A DNA stretch of 17,326 nucleotides from Candidatus Thorarchaeota archaeon (GCA_016839345.1 JAEOUL010000231.1:1-17326), one strand, 5' to 3'; shown: positions 7,769 through 15,323, counted from the first letter of the stretch. Translations and numbers: made by a program. The notes: generated by a model not told the origin, from the sequence alone.

Positions 7769-9847
7769 CTAGCCTTGAGAGTGTCTGATTTTACCCTCTC
7801 GCGGGCTATAGAGTATCCCGTCATTGAGAAGCTTCTCAATGACCTTTTCAGCTCTTTCACGTGAGAGACCCATAGAGATAGTTCTCTGAACCAAATCGTC
7901 AATATTCACCGTGGAAGTTCCTTCAGACTCCATATCGCGAAGTGCTTTAATGATTATATCAGAAGAGCTTCTCTGTTCAGCGCTCATCCTAGACACCTGA
8001 CGGTCAATATCAATTCTCCCAGTGATTCTGTCAAGTGCAACCATACGTAATGACTCTTCCATGAGTCGTACCGCTGCTCGAGCATCATCTTTGTTAACCT
8101 TGGATCGGAGTGCCATTCTAGCTCTTGCTTCTGCAAGGCGAACAAGTGATTCAAGTTGACGAGCTGTGATTGGAATTGCACCTCCTCCCTCAGCACTCTT
8201 TCGCAAGTCGACATAGAAGTTCTCAATCACTTCTGCTGCTTCTGCAGAAAGCTGAGGAAAAATGTTAAGATTGGCATATCCAATGTACTTTTTTAGAAAA
8301 TCTGGGGAAATGGGAGGAAGTGCTCCTTTTTCTTGTGGTCTTTTCATTTGATGCATATCAAGAATAAATCTTGCGAGCTCGCGATCTTGGTCAACATTCA
8401 CAGTGTCAACCATTATCCAAATCAAATCGAATCTTGACAGAATTGTAAATGGAAGTCTTATGTTCTCTTGGAGAGTAAGTGAGTCTTCGTATCGTCCTAG
8501 GGTAGGATTTGCGGCTGCAAGAATCGATGTTCTTGCGTTTAGTGTAGCAACAATGCCAGCCTTAGCTATGCTTACTGTGTGTTGTTCCATAGCTTCATGA
8601 ATTGCTGTACGGTCATTGGGGTCCATCTTATCAAACTCGTCAATACAAGCAATCCCCTGGTCTGCTAGCACTAGCGCTCCTGCTTCGAGGGTCATTGCGC
8701 TGGAGTCTGTGTCATGAACAACTGCTGCGGTGAGTCCTGCGGCGGTTGTGCCTTTGCCTGATGTGTACAATCCTCGAGCTGCAAGCCCTGATACGAATTT
8801 GAGTATCTGACTCTTTCCTGTTCCAGGGTCCCCAATCATCAAAATATTGGATTTTCCTCTCAAACGAGTGCCATCAGATAATAGCTTTGGTACTCCGCCA
8901 AAGAGAAGAAGTGCAATGGATTCTTTGATACTTTCATGTCCCTGAATTGATGGAGCAATAGACGCATGAATTCTTTCGTGAACTTGCTGGTGTTTTGATA
9001 ATTCCTCGATGCGTTTTACATCTTCCTCAGAAATCTGAAGTTGTTCATACTCCTTTTCTGAGATTTCTACACCATTTGCTTCAATGAAGATATTGAAAGT
9101 AGCAAGCCGTCCTCCCCTTCGTGAGAAATCAGGAGTCGTCTTCAATATTCCAGTGACCTTTACTAAATCGCCAGGTCGAGATATATCGACAATATCACCT
9201 TCTAGGATGACATCGACTGATCGAGGCATCTGTCCTGGTGGAAGTTCCTCTGGAGATTCTTGTATTCTAACCTTTTGCCAATCCTTGAATTTTGACTTGT
9301 GAGGAAGTATTCGCATTGGTGTTTTCTTTTGGCATGTAGGACATTCAACGGGTTCTGTGTACTTACCATCTATCTGGGTTTGTAGGATTTCCGTAGGAGG
9401 GTCACATAATCTACACTGAAAGGTAGCTATCACAAGTAGAGGTTTGACTTCACTGGCACGCATCATGATTCCATTGATATGGATTATCTTTCCAATGTGG
9501 CGAGAACGAATCGTACGAAGTGGGACGTGTTCAGGATAGTTTGTAAATCGAGCCTGAATGATAGCAAGATCATCGGGATCAAACGTACTGACATATTCAA
9601 GATCAGCGATTTTCAACACTTGTAGTAACGCTTTGTTGGCATTTTCTAAGAACTTGACGGGATCTTCAGCTGCATAAACCATGAATTCAGTATCAAAACT
9701 TGTGAGGTCTTGAAAGTCGACTGAGAGTGATACTTCGTTGTTTAGTGACATCTGTTCAATTCGATCGTAATAGACACGATTTCCGTGATCATCTTTGAAG
9801 GCCTTTAGAAACTCTTCAAAACGTTCTTGCTCTTCATTACCAGACAT
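7769..9847 (-). CDS. mcm: Replicative DNA helicase MCM
   Basis: The homohexameric 3'-5' helicase that unwinds DNA at archaeal forks, working with GINS and a GAN/Cdc45-like protein. The 692-aa product has an N-terminal domain with a zinc site (Cys145, Cys148, Cys169, Cys172), the OB-fold region around GDIVDISRPGDLVKVTG (218-234), Walker A GDPGTGKS (339-346), Walker B CIDEFDKM (401-408), sensor 1 NPT (447-449), arginine finger SRFDLIW (471-477), and a C-terminal winged helix (about 628-690). Length is normal and I see no intein. ATG 9847 is chosen because GAGG lies 9 nt upstream; a TTG 18 bases earlier is in frame. It is transcribed with hel308 (two bases apart) and follows gins23 after an 87-bp gap that holds its own TATA-like element. 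Confidence 0.97.
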   Translation of the reverse strand: MSGNEEQERFEEFLKAFKDDHGNRVYYDRIEQMSLNNEVSLSVDFQDLTSFDTEFMVYAAEDPVKFLENANKALLQVLKIADLEYVSTFDPDDLAIIQARFTNYPEHVPLRTIRSRHIGKIIHINGIMMRASEVKPLLVIATFQCRLCDPPTEILQTQIDGKYTEPVECPTCQKKTPMRILPHKSKFKDWQKVRIQESPEELPPGQMPRSVDVILEGDIVDISRPGDLVKVTGILKTTPDFSRRGGRLATFNIFIEANGVEISEKEYEQLQISEEDVKRIEELSKHQQVHERIHASIAPSIQGHESIKESIALLLFGGVPKLLSDGTRLRGKSNILMIGDPGTGKSQILKFVSGLAARGLYTSGKGTTAAGLTAAVVHDTDSSAMTLEAGALVLADQGIACIDEFDKMDPNDRTAIHEAMEQHTVSIAKAGIVATLNARTSILAAANPTLGRYEDSLTLQENIRLPFTILSRFDLIWIMVDTVNVDQDRELARFILDMHQMKRPQEKGALPPISPDFLKKYIGYANLNIFPQLSAEAAEVIENFYVDLRKSAEGGGAIPITARQLESLVRLAEARARMALRSKVNKDDARAAVRLMEESLRMVALDRITGRIDIDRQVSRMSAEQRSSSDIIIKALRDMESEGTSTVNIDDLVQRTISMGLSRERAEKVIEKLLNDGILYSPREGKIRHSQG

Positions 9848-9856
9848 CTTTTTTAG

Positions 9857-9860
9857 CCTC
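9857..9860 (-). promoter_or_regulatory. Ribosome binding site of mcm
   Basis: Minus-strand GAGG, 9 nt before ATG 9847 and just inside the longer TTG-initiated reading. It supports the ATG as the true start. Confidence 0.55.
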
Positions 9861-9907
9861 AACAATATTCGTGCATTCTACATTCGCATCCTAGTTCTTC
9901 TGGATTT

Positions 9908-9918
9908 GTATTTAAGGG
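9908..9918 (-). promoter_or_regulatory. TATA-like promoter element upstream of mcm
   Basis: Minus-strand CCCTTAAATAC within the gins23-mcm gap, similar to the archaeal TATA box with a flanking BRE. A start site about 26 nt on, near 9886, would give a leader of about 40 nt that keeps the GAGG ribosome site. It suggests mcm-hel308 can be expressed separately from gins23. Confidence 0.45.
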
Positions 9919-9934
9919 CACTAATACTCACAAC

Positions 9935-10504
9935 CTATTCCATGACATTTTGGCGCCATCCAGAAAACAGGTCAATCAATTCTTCGCAGAGCCAGCGCTC
10001 TTCGAAAGCCATCTGTTTCCGTTTTTCTTGGTATGCACCTGATTTTGCTACGCGTAGAATCTTAGATAGTCTGGCTTCTATAAGAAACGGAACCATCCTT
10101 TGTAGTTTCTCAATTTCATCATATTTTCGGGGATCCATTGAGGTCCTGTCACTTTGAAGTCGGAGTAACTTTCTACCGAATGCTGTATAGAGAAATGGTT
10201 CAAATGTCTGCAATTTGTGTGGCTGTTTCTCCTCCTCACGATAGAGGTTCTGAAGACGTCGGACTGAATCATATGCATCCTTTGTATCGATAACAACTGA
10301 TTCGTGATTCAAAAGTCGCTCAATGACCCAATTAGGGAAGCTTACTCTATCGCCCTTGGCAAAGGGACCTAATTTCTCCCCACCTACGTTTATTGCTGGA
10401 ATTGGCTTCTGAACTATACATTCTCGAATCTCATTCAAGAATAGCATATTGTAACGTTTCATCACGTCTTTGGCTTCGTTGCATAGCTTCATGACTTCCC
10501 ACAC
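9935..10504 (-). CDS. gins23: GINS complex subunit, Psf2/Psf3-like (Gins23)
   Basis: A subunit of the tetrameric GINS complex that binds and activates MCM. The 189-aa protein has the small beta-rich B domain first (about 32-75: PIPAINVGGEKLGPFAKGD, then RVSFPNWVIERLLNHESVV) followed by the helical A domain (about 95-185). B-A order is the mark of Gins23, as opposed to the A-B order of Gins51. GPFxxGDRVSFPNW is the strongest motif. The frame begins at GTG 10504; ATG 10492 is an alternative, and no Shine-Dalgarno site separates them. It lies directly upstream of mcm, a pairing that fits physical interaction, and diverges from rfcS. Confidence 0.87.
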   Translation of the reverse strand: MWEVMKLCNEAKDVMKRYNMLFLNEIRECIVQKPIPAINVGGEKLGPFAKGDRVSFPNWVIERLLNHESVVIDTKDAYDSVRRLQNLYREEEKQPHKLQTFEPFLYTAFGRKLLRLQSDRTSMDPRKYDEIEKLQRMVPFLIEARLSKILRVAKSGAYQEKRKQMAFEERWLCEELIDLFSGWRQNVME

Positions 10505-10551
10505 TTCATTCAGGGATATTTGAGATAAAGCCCTTGCTCTTTGTCAACGAG

Positions 10552-10558
10552 ATATAAT
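10552..10558 (-). promoter_or_regulatory. Possible TATA box of gins23
   Basis: Minus-strand ATTATAT about 50 nt before the gins23 start. A second AT-rich element (TTTATC near 10525) is closer and would give a nearly leaderless transcript, so the assignment is tentative. Confidence 0.35.
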
Positions 10559-10606
10559 GATTAATTCTGAATTTCATAATAGAATACACTAGAACAGCCA
10601 GAGAAT

Positions 10607-10614
10607 CTTTTAAG
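10607..10614 (+). promoter_or_regulatory. TATA-like element upstream of rfcS-rfcL
   Basis: CTTTTAAG in the 188-bp divergent interval. A start about 26 nt downstream leaves a leader of some 57 nt containing a purine-rich GGAAGGGAAG stretch (10679-10688) just before ATG 10693. The same octamer lies upstream of orc1. Confidence 0.45.
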
Positions 10615-10692
10615 GGGTCATGAAAAAGTCCTAGCAGATTCTGACTAGAAGAAAGAGAATGATGCATCTTCAAGACATGGAAGGGAAGATCA

Positions 10693-11652
10693 ATGGATTT
10701 GGACTTATGGACTGAGAAATACCGACCACCCACATTGAGTGGGATTATTGGTCAAAAGTCAGTGATTGAAAGCTTGAAGAAGTTTGTTGAGGGTAGGGCA
10801 GTACCACATTGTCTTTTTGCAGGACCACCAGGAACTAGTAAAACTACTGCAGCAATGGCAATGGCTAGGGATCTCTTTGGAGATACCTTTGAACGAAACT
10901 TCATGGAGCTTAACGCAAGCGATGAACGAGGAATTGATGTTGTGCGAAATCAAATCAAGAACTTCGCAAGAACAATGCCTTCAGGGGATGCACCATTTAA
11001 GATACTGGTTCTTGATGAGGCTGATCATCTTACAGCAGATGCTCAACATGCCTTAAGGCGAACTATGGAATCGTATGCAGCTTCGTGCAGAATTGTACTA
11101 ATCTGCAACTATTCAAGTAGAATTATTCCACCAATCCAATCAAGATGTGCCATCTTTCGTTTTTCAAGATTGAGTGAAGAAGATATCTCAGGGAGACTCA
11201 AGTTTGTTGCAAAGAAAGAAAATGTTGATTTATCAGCAGAAGGCATCAAGGCCATTTTGTATCTTGCAGAAGGCGATATGAGAGCAGCCTTGAATCTTCT
11301 TCAAGCTGCATCGTCAACTGGACAAAAGGTGACCGATGATGTCGTGTACTCAATCTCAGGAAGAGCAAATCCGGAAAGTATACGGAAGATGTTGGTTGAT
11401 GCAAAAGAAGGAAGATACATTGATTCTCTTGATAGTCTTAGAGAGCTGATCTATGAACAAGGTGTTTCACCAGTGGATCTTGTGAAACAGATGCATCGTG
11501 AAGTTGATAGTCTTGGTCTTGACATAAGTAAACGGATGAACGTTTTAGAACATACTGCAGAGATTGAATTTCGTGTGGGAGAAGGAGCAAGTGGTGAGAT
11601 TCAACTTGCATCGCTTTTGGCACGTATTGGAACTGGTAGTGATTCTGTATGA
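10693..11652 (+). CDS. rfcS: Replication factor C small subunit (clamp loader)
   Basis: With RfcL this forms the ATP-driven loader that opens PCNA and places it on primed DNA. The 319-aa AAA+ protein has WTEKYRPPTLSGIIGQ (6-21), Walker A GPPGTSKT (44-51), NASDERG (74-80), Walker B VLDEADHL (106-113), sensor 1 CNYSSRI (138-144), the arginine finger box SRC (150-152) and sensor 2 GDMRAALNLLQ. Length and order are normal for archaeal RfcS. The oddity is the P-loop: the Gly before the catalytic Lys is Ser (AGT). The stop overlaps the rfcL start as ATGA, so translation is coupled. A purine-rich ribosome site precedes ATG 10693. Confidence 0.96.
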   Translation: MDLDLWTEKYRPPTLSGIIGQKSVIESLKKFVEGRAVPHCLFAGPPGTSKTTAAMAMARDLFGDTFERNFMELNASDERGIDVVRNQIKNFARTMPSGDAPFKILVLDEADHLTADAQHALRRTMESYAASCRIVLICNYSSRIIPPIQSRCAIFRFSRLSEEDISGRLKFVAKKENVDLSAEGIKAILYLAEGDMRAALNLLQAASSTGQKVTDDVVYSISGRANPESIRKMLVDAKEGRYIDSLDSLRELIYEQGVSPVDLVKQMHREVDSLGLDISKRMNVLEHTAEIEFRVGEGASGEIQLASLLARIGTGSDSV

Positions 11653-12860
11653 GTAATAATCTGCCTTGGTCTGAAAAACATCGTCCAAAAAGTTTCAGTG
11701 ATCTGGTAGGAAATCCTGAAACGGTCAAGGCGTTACAAGATTGGGTGAAATCATGGATATCGGGACCACCAAGCATGAGGGCTGCTCTATTAATAGGTCC
11801 TCCAGGAACAGGGAAAACTGCATCAGTAGGGGCACTTTCAAACGATTTGGATATGGAACTAGTCGAGTTTAATTCTAGTGATAAGAGGAACAAGGACAAT
11901 ATCGAAACTCTTGTGTGGCGAGCAGCTTCACAACAAACTCTTGATGGTCGACATAGAATTATACTCCTAGATGAGGTCGATGGTCTTTCTGGCACTAGTG
12001 ATAGAGGAGGTGTTGGTGCAATTTTGAAGGTAATTAAGGCAGCCGTACACCCAATTATAATGACTGCGAACGATCCAACGAGTCCACGACTCAAAGATCT
12101 AATGAAGGTGTGTCAAGTCTTTATCTTCAGACAAATTGAAAGCGATGATATGGCAACTGTGTTAAAGCGAGTTCTATCTGAAAATCGAGAGAGTGTGCCA
12201 GAAGATATTCTTGAAGATATCATTGAGAATGCTGAAGGAGACCTTAGAGCAGCAGTTTCAGACTTAGAGTCACAGGTAAGAAGTGGTTTAACATCACTGA
12301 CTGCTAAAGCACCTAGAGATGTGCGACGTGGAACTGAAGAAACTCTGCGACATCTCTTTGCTACAACTGATTCTAAAGTGGCTAGGAAGATACTATCTGA
12401 GTCGGAGCTGGCTCATGATTCATTGATTTTGTGGCTTGAAGAGAATCTACATCTTCATCTTTTGGCACCAAAGGAGTTGGATAAAGGGTTTGAGGGTCTT
12501 TCTCTTGCTGATGTAGTTCTTGGAAGAATCATGCGGGATCAAAACTGGAAATTACTTGCATATTTCTATGACTTCTTAGCTAAGGGGGTTGTACTGAGTA
12601 GGACTGAAACTCCATTTAGAAGGGTTGATTACTCTCAACCTACATGGCCTCTTTTTGTATGGCAGGGCAATAGAAAAAGAGACAAACAATCTGCAATCCT
12701 GTCTTCACTGGCATCTCTTGCCGGAGTGTCAAAAAGACGTGTTCGACAAACTCACCTAGACACGATTCAAGAAATTATCAAGGTGAATCCTCAGACTCTG
12801 AGTGAGTTCGCGGCGTGGTTGAGAGTCGAAAAGTCTTCCCTGGTTCAGAGAAGTAGTTGA
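11649..12860 (+). CDS. rfcL: Replication factor C large subunit
   Basis: The large clamp-loader subunit. The 403 residues contain LPWSEKHRPKSFSDLVGN (5-22), canonical Walker A GPPGTGKT (50-57), NSSDKRNKD (75-83), Walker B LLDEVDGL (106-113), sensor 1 TAND (139-142) and the sensor 2 region GDLRAAVSDLE, then a helical collar domain. The start overlaps the rfcS stop by 4 bp. Archaeal RfcL usually ends in a PCNA-interacting peptide (QxxLxxFF-like); here the C-terminus reads LRVEKSSLVQRSS and I see no such box, nor in the other frames just past the stop. The last 83 bp overlap the truA gene on the opposite strand. Confidence 0.95.
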   Translation: MSNNLPWSEKHRPKSFSDLVGNPETVKALQDWVKSWISGPPSMRAALLIGPPGTGKTASVGALSNDLDMELVEFNSSDKRNKDNIETLVWRAASQQTLDGRHRIILLDEVDGLSGTSDRGGVGAILKVIKAAVHPIIMTANDPTSPRLKDLMKVCQVFIFRQIESDDMATVLKRVLSENRESVPEDILEDIIENAEGDLRAAVSDLESQVRSGLTSLTAKAPRDVRRGTEETLRHLFATTDSKVARKILSESELAHDSLILWLEENLHLHLLAPKELDKGFEGLSLADVVLGRIMRDQNWKLLAYFYDFLAKGVVLSRTETPFRRVDYSQPTWPLFVWQGNRKRDKQSAILSSLASLAGVSKRRVRQTHLDTIQEIIKVNPQTLSEFAAWLRVEKSSLVQRSS

Positions 12861-13653
12861 TTGCATTTTCTAGGGTTTTTGTTGTATGTCTATGATACTC
12901 GAGTCGATCGTTTAGGAGAGCTGTGATTCTACGAATGGCATATTTGCTAATCTTTAGTTTCACTGGAGTTACTGTTTCAACCAATATCAAATTCTCTGGG
13001 GGTGCTGGTTTAATCCCACTATGGATTTTTGTTCGACCAAGTAGTATCTCATTGACATCATCAGGTTTGATTTTACCGATTCCAACATCTGTAAGAAGAG
13101 TGACTATCTTCCTGACCAATTTCCAGAGAAAACGAGTTCCAAAAATATCCAGATAATGTGCATCATTGGTTTTTTGAAGCGAGATATTCAGGATTGTGGT
13201 GAAAGTACTGCGACCTGAATCAGGTTTTGATATATGACTGAAATCATTAGAACCAATTAGTGTGTTTATTGCTTTCTTGATAAGTGTAGAATTGATATTC
13301 TCCCAAGATTCAGTCAGATAGTATCTATAATGACGCATTAGCACGCTGTAGCGGGGTTTGAAGTTAATAGGAGCTTTCGTCGCCGCCCATAATTGAATAT
13401 CCTCTGGAAGTTGTTTATTGATTATATCAATATCAAAGTGTTTACTTGTGGTTATCATTACTAGCTGCCCTATGCTATGAACACCTCTGTCGGTCCTTCC
13501 TGAGAGCTGGACAGTCTGAGGTGAGTGTGTTTCACCACTCCATCTATTGAGTGATTCAATCAGTCGTCCCTGAACTGTGTCAAAACCAAGCTGATATTGT
13601 GAACCATAGTATCGGTCACCAAGATAGAACAGACGTGCTAGGTAGTCCGTCAT
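12778..13653 (-). CDS. truA: tRNA pseudouridine synthase A
   Basis: Converts uridines at 38-40 of the tRNA anticodon arm to pseudouridine. The 291-aa protein has FYLGDRYYGSQYQ (9-21), the catalytic aspartate Asp55 in SGRTDRGVHSIGQ, the substrate-binding RHYRYYL (107-113), FLWKLVRKIV (175-184) and PAPPENLIL (217-225), all family motifs in order. The core is complete by about residue 230; the last 60 residues are an extension that I do not recognise, and its final part is encoded antisense to rfcL. ATG 13653 is chosen because MTDYLARLFYLGD matches the family start; the frame is open further upstream but into the winged-helix gene. It is the third gene of the orc1 operon, 16 bp after its neighbour. 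Confidence 0.93.
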   Translation of the reverse strand: MTDYLARLFYLGDRYYGSQYQLGFDTVQGRLIESLNRWSGETHSPQTVQLSGRTDRGVHSIGQLVMITTSKHFDIDIINKQLPEDIQLWAATKAPINFKPRYSVLMRHYRYYLTESWENINSTLIKKAINTLIGSNDFSHISKPDSGRSTFTTILNISLQKTNDAHYLDIFGTRFLWKLVRKIVTLLTDVGIGKIKPDDVNEILLGRTKIHSGIKPAPPENLILVETVTPVKLKISKYAIRRITALLNDRLEYHRHTTKTLENAINYFSEPGKTFRLSTTPRTHSESEDSP

Positions 13654-13669
13654 ATCATGAAAGCCCCTA

Positions 13670-13951
13670 TTATGATTCCCACAGATTAAACAAGCTCCGA
13701 AGAGATCGTGCTCGTAAATCTTCGATTTTATATCGGTAAATTTTGATTCTCCCGAATTTCTTCTCCTCAATCAGACCTGATTTCATCAAGACTTCAAGAT
13801 GTGATTTTGTTGAGCTGTGATTGAGGTCTACTCGACGACAAAGCTCCGAAATGTTAAGCTCATTTGAAACAGCCAGTTCCTTGAGTATTTTAATTCGTCC
13901 GCGTGACGAAAATATATCCTCAATTGGAACTGATGAGTTTTCGGTGTTCAT
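13670..13951 (-). CDS. Small winged helix-turn-helix DNA-binding protein (ArsR-like)
   Basis: A 93-aa protein made almost entirely of one winged helix. Residues 12-29 (DIFSSRGRIKILKELAVS) form helix 1, ISELCRRVDLNHSSTKSHLEVLMKSG (34-59) holds the helix-turn-helix, and LIEEKKFGRIKIYRYK (60-75) is the wing. It resembles archaeal ArsR-type regulators without metal-binding cysteines: its single Cys is in the first HTH helix. The start ATG follows the orc1 stop with no gap, and the gene ends in tandem stops TAA TAG, with truA 16 bp on, so the three are one transcript. It may regulate the operon or assist Orc1 at DNA; both are inference from position. Confidence 0.85.
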   Translation of the reverse strand: MNTENSSVPIEDIFSSRGRIKILKELAVSNELNISELCRRVDLNHSSTKSHLEVLMKSGLIEEKKFGRIKIYRYKIEDLRARSLRSLFNLWES

Positions 13952-15169
13952 CTATTTTCTCATAGCCTCCTTTGATGTATCAAGTAAGCCTGATAGAAAT
14001 TGTTCTAACATTTCTGCAGGAACTTCAGAGAACCCGATAAGTGTGGTCTGACCTCTCTGGCCTTGACCAGATTTTTTGGTATCGATTATTCCATGTGCAT
14101 TAAGGTCTTGAACCCACTCCCAGATTTGAGTATGAGCCCGTGGTTCTTCATAGTATTCTTCGCATATCGATTGATACATCTCTTCGACTTCACCTATTGT
14201 GACATAAGCACCACGGATTTCCCGGAGTTGTCTTGCTGCCGCTAATAGCAACAGCTTGTGTTGTGTGGGTAATGTGACAAAGATTTCTTTTCTCAGTTCG
14301 GGATGAGTATCAGTCTTAGCACGACGAGCATAATCTGGAATTATAACATCTGATTGATCACTATCTGCACTTTTTCCAGCTCTCCATAATAGCTCGATTG
14401 CATATCGTGCATCTCCATGTTCTGATGCAATATCACAAATGACTTGGATTGTTTCATCCATGACTGCATTTTTTTCAAATGCCATTTCTACGCGGTCTCG
14501 AAGTATGTCATAGAGGGCTTCTCGATTGTATCTTGAGAAACGTAAAATATTGCGTTGGAGTGTACTTAGTGTGCTGGTATCAAGAATATCTTCATCAAGG
14601 GGAATATTGCGACCTATTCCGATGATTGACAATCGTTGTGTTGCGTTCAATCGATCATCCATGATTCTAGTAAGATCGTAGAGAATGTCAGCTCCTCTCT
14701 GTCTAATGAAATAGTCAAGTTCATCAAGAATCAGAAGAAGATATCGATCTTCCTCATCAAGAACTTCAACTAACATTTGGAGAAGCTCGTCAGGAGAATG
14801 ACCACGCCGAGGAAACTTGGGTTTGAATTCTCTTAAAGCTCGAAGAAAAACGAGGTAGGCAGTCTTATTGACACGGCAATTAATGTGAATGCTATGAAGT
14901 CTGATATTACGTCGTGCGGCGGCCTGAATCATTTGTTCAGAAAATCGTTTTGCAACAGCGGTTTTTCCTGTTCCCACAGGACCTTCGATGATGAATTTAT
15001 GACTTGTTCGGCCCGGGGAGCTAATCAGAGTCTTGAAGCTTTGGACAAGAGCGCGAATCTCAGATTGTCTATGAGGTAGACTCTCTGGCACATAGTCAAT
15101 AGATAGGAATTGTTCAGATTTGAACACACTACGCCTACTTAGTTCATCTTCAACATAATCATGGGTCAT
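13952..15169 (-). CDS. orc1: Orc1/Cdc6 family replication initiator protein
   Basis: Archaeal initiators of this family bind origin repeats and help load MCM. The 405-aa product has an N-terminal LPHRQSEIRAL (31-41), Walker A GPVGTGKT (63-70), Walker B LLILDELDYF (145-154), sensor 2 GDARYAIEL (252-260) and a C-terminal winged helix (about 300-380). Length is typical. Two sites look divergent: the sensor 1 region reads GIGRN instead of the usual GISND, and the LDPRVLSSL-like segment carrying a conserved arginine reads LDTSTLSTL (196-204). It may be a secondary paralogue. ATG 15169 is preferred to an in-frame TTG at 15178. It heads the orc1-wHTH-truA operon. Confidence 0.92.
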   Translation of the reverse strand: MTHDYVEDELSRRSVFKSEQFLSIDYVPESLPHRQSEIRALVQSFKTLISSPGRTSHKFIIEGPVGTGKTAVAKRFSEQMIQAAARRNIRLHSIHINCRVNKTAYLVFLRALREFKPKFPRRGHSPDELLQMLVEVLDEEDRYLLLILDELDYFIRQRGADILYDLTRIMDDRLNATQRLSIIGIGRNIPLDEDILDTSTLSTLQRNILRFSRYNREALYDILRDRVEMAFEKNAVMDETIQVICDIASEHGDARYAIELLWRAGKSADSDQSDVIIPDYARRAKTDTHPELRKEIFVTLPTQHKLLLLAAARQLREIRGAYVTIGEVEEMYQSICEEYYEEPRAHTQIWEWVQDLNAHGIIDTKKSGQGQRGQTTLIGFSEVPAEMLEQFLSGLLDTSKEAMRK

Positions 15170-15323
15170 AGCAGTCAAGAAACAATTCTACTAAGGTGTC
15201 TTAAAAGCGTTTGCGGAGCGTCTGATTAAATGTATAACTAAAGGGTAGGTTGCCGAAAGTATTGGCGAGCTCCTAACTCAAGATCCATATCATCGTCATT
15301 TCTGACTCATAGGGGTCATAGCA
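15163..15323. repeat. 11-nt direct repeat flanking the orc1 promoter
   Basis: GGGTCATAGCA occurs at 15163-15173, over the orc1 start codon, and again at 15313-15323, exactly 150 bp away. Two 11-mers matching by chance inside a 200-bp interval is unlikely (about 0.005 expected for random sequence), but I did not scan for further copies. I see no match to known archaeal origin recognition boxes. The interval 15179-15380 otherwise holds no gene that I can support. Confidence 0.4.
15200..15207 (-). promoter_or_regulatory. TATA-like element of the orc1 operon
   Basis: Minus-strand CTTTTAAG, 30 nt before ATG 15169. A start site about 26 nt past its centre would fall within some 8 nt of the ATG, giving an almost leaderless mRNA, which fits the lack of a Shine-Dalgarno site. 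The octamer is identical to the one before rfcS. Confidence 0.5.

Noticed and set aside
7769..9847. An intein in mcm, which is a common archaeal insertion site
   Set aside because: The Walker A, Walker B and arginine finger regions are continuous and the length is normal.
11438..12094. A 218-codon minus-strand frame antisense to rfcS and rfcL
   Set aside because: Both plus-strand genes have complete AAA+ motifs; the antisense frame has no recognisable domain and is a codon-bias shadow.
12840..12900. A frameshift hiding a PIP box at the rfcL end
   Set aside because: Reading the other two plus-strand frames near the stop gave no QxxLxxFF-like motif.
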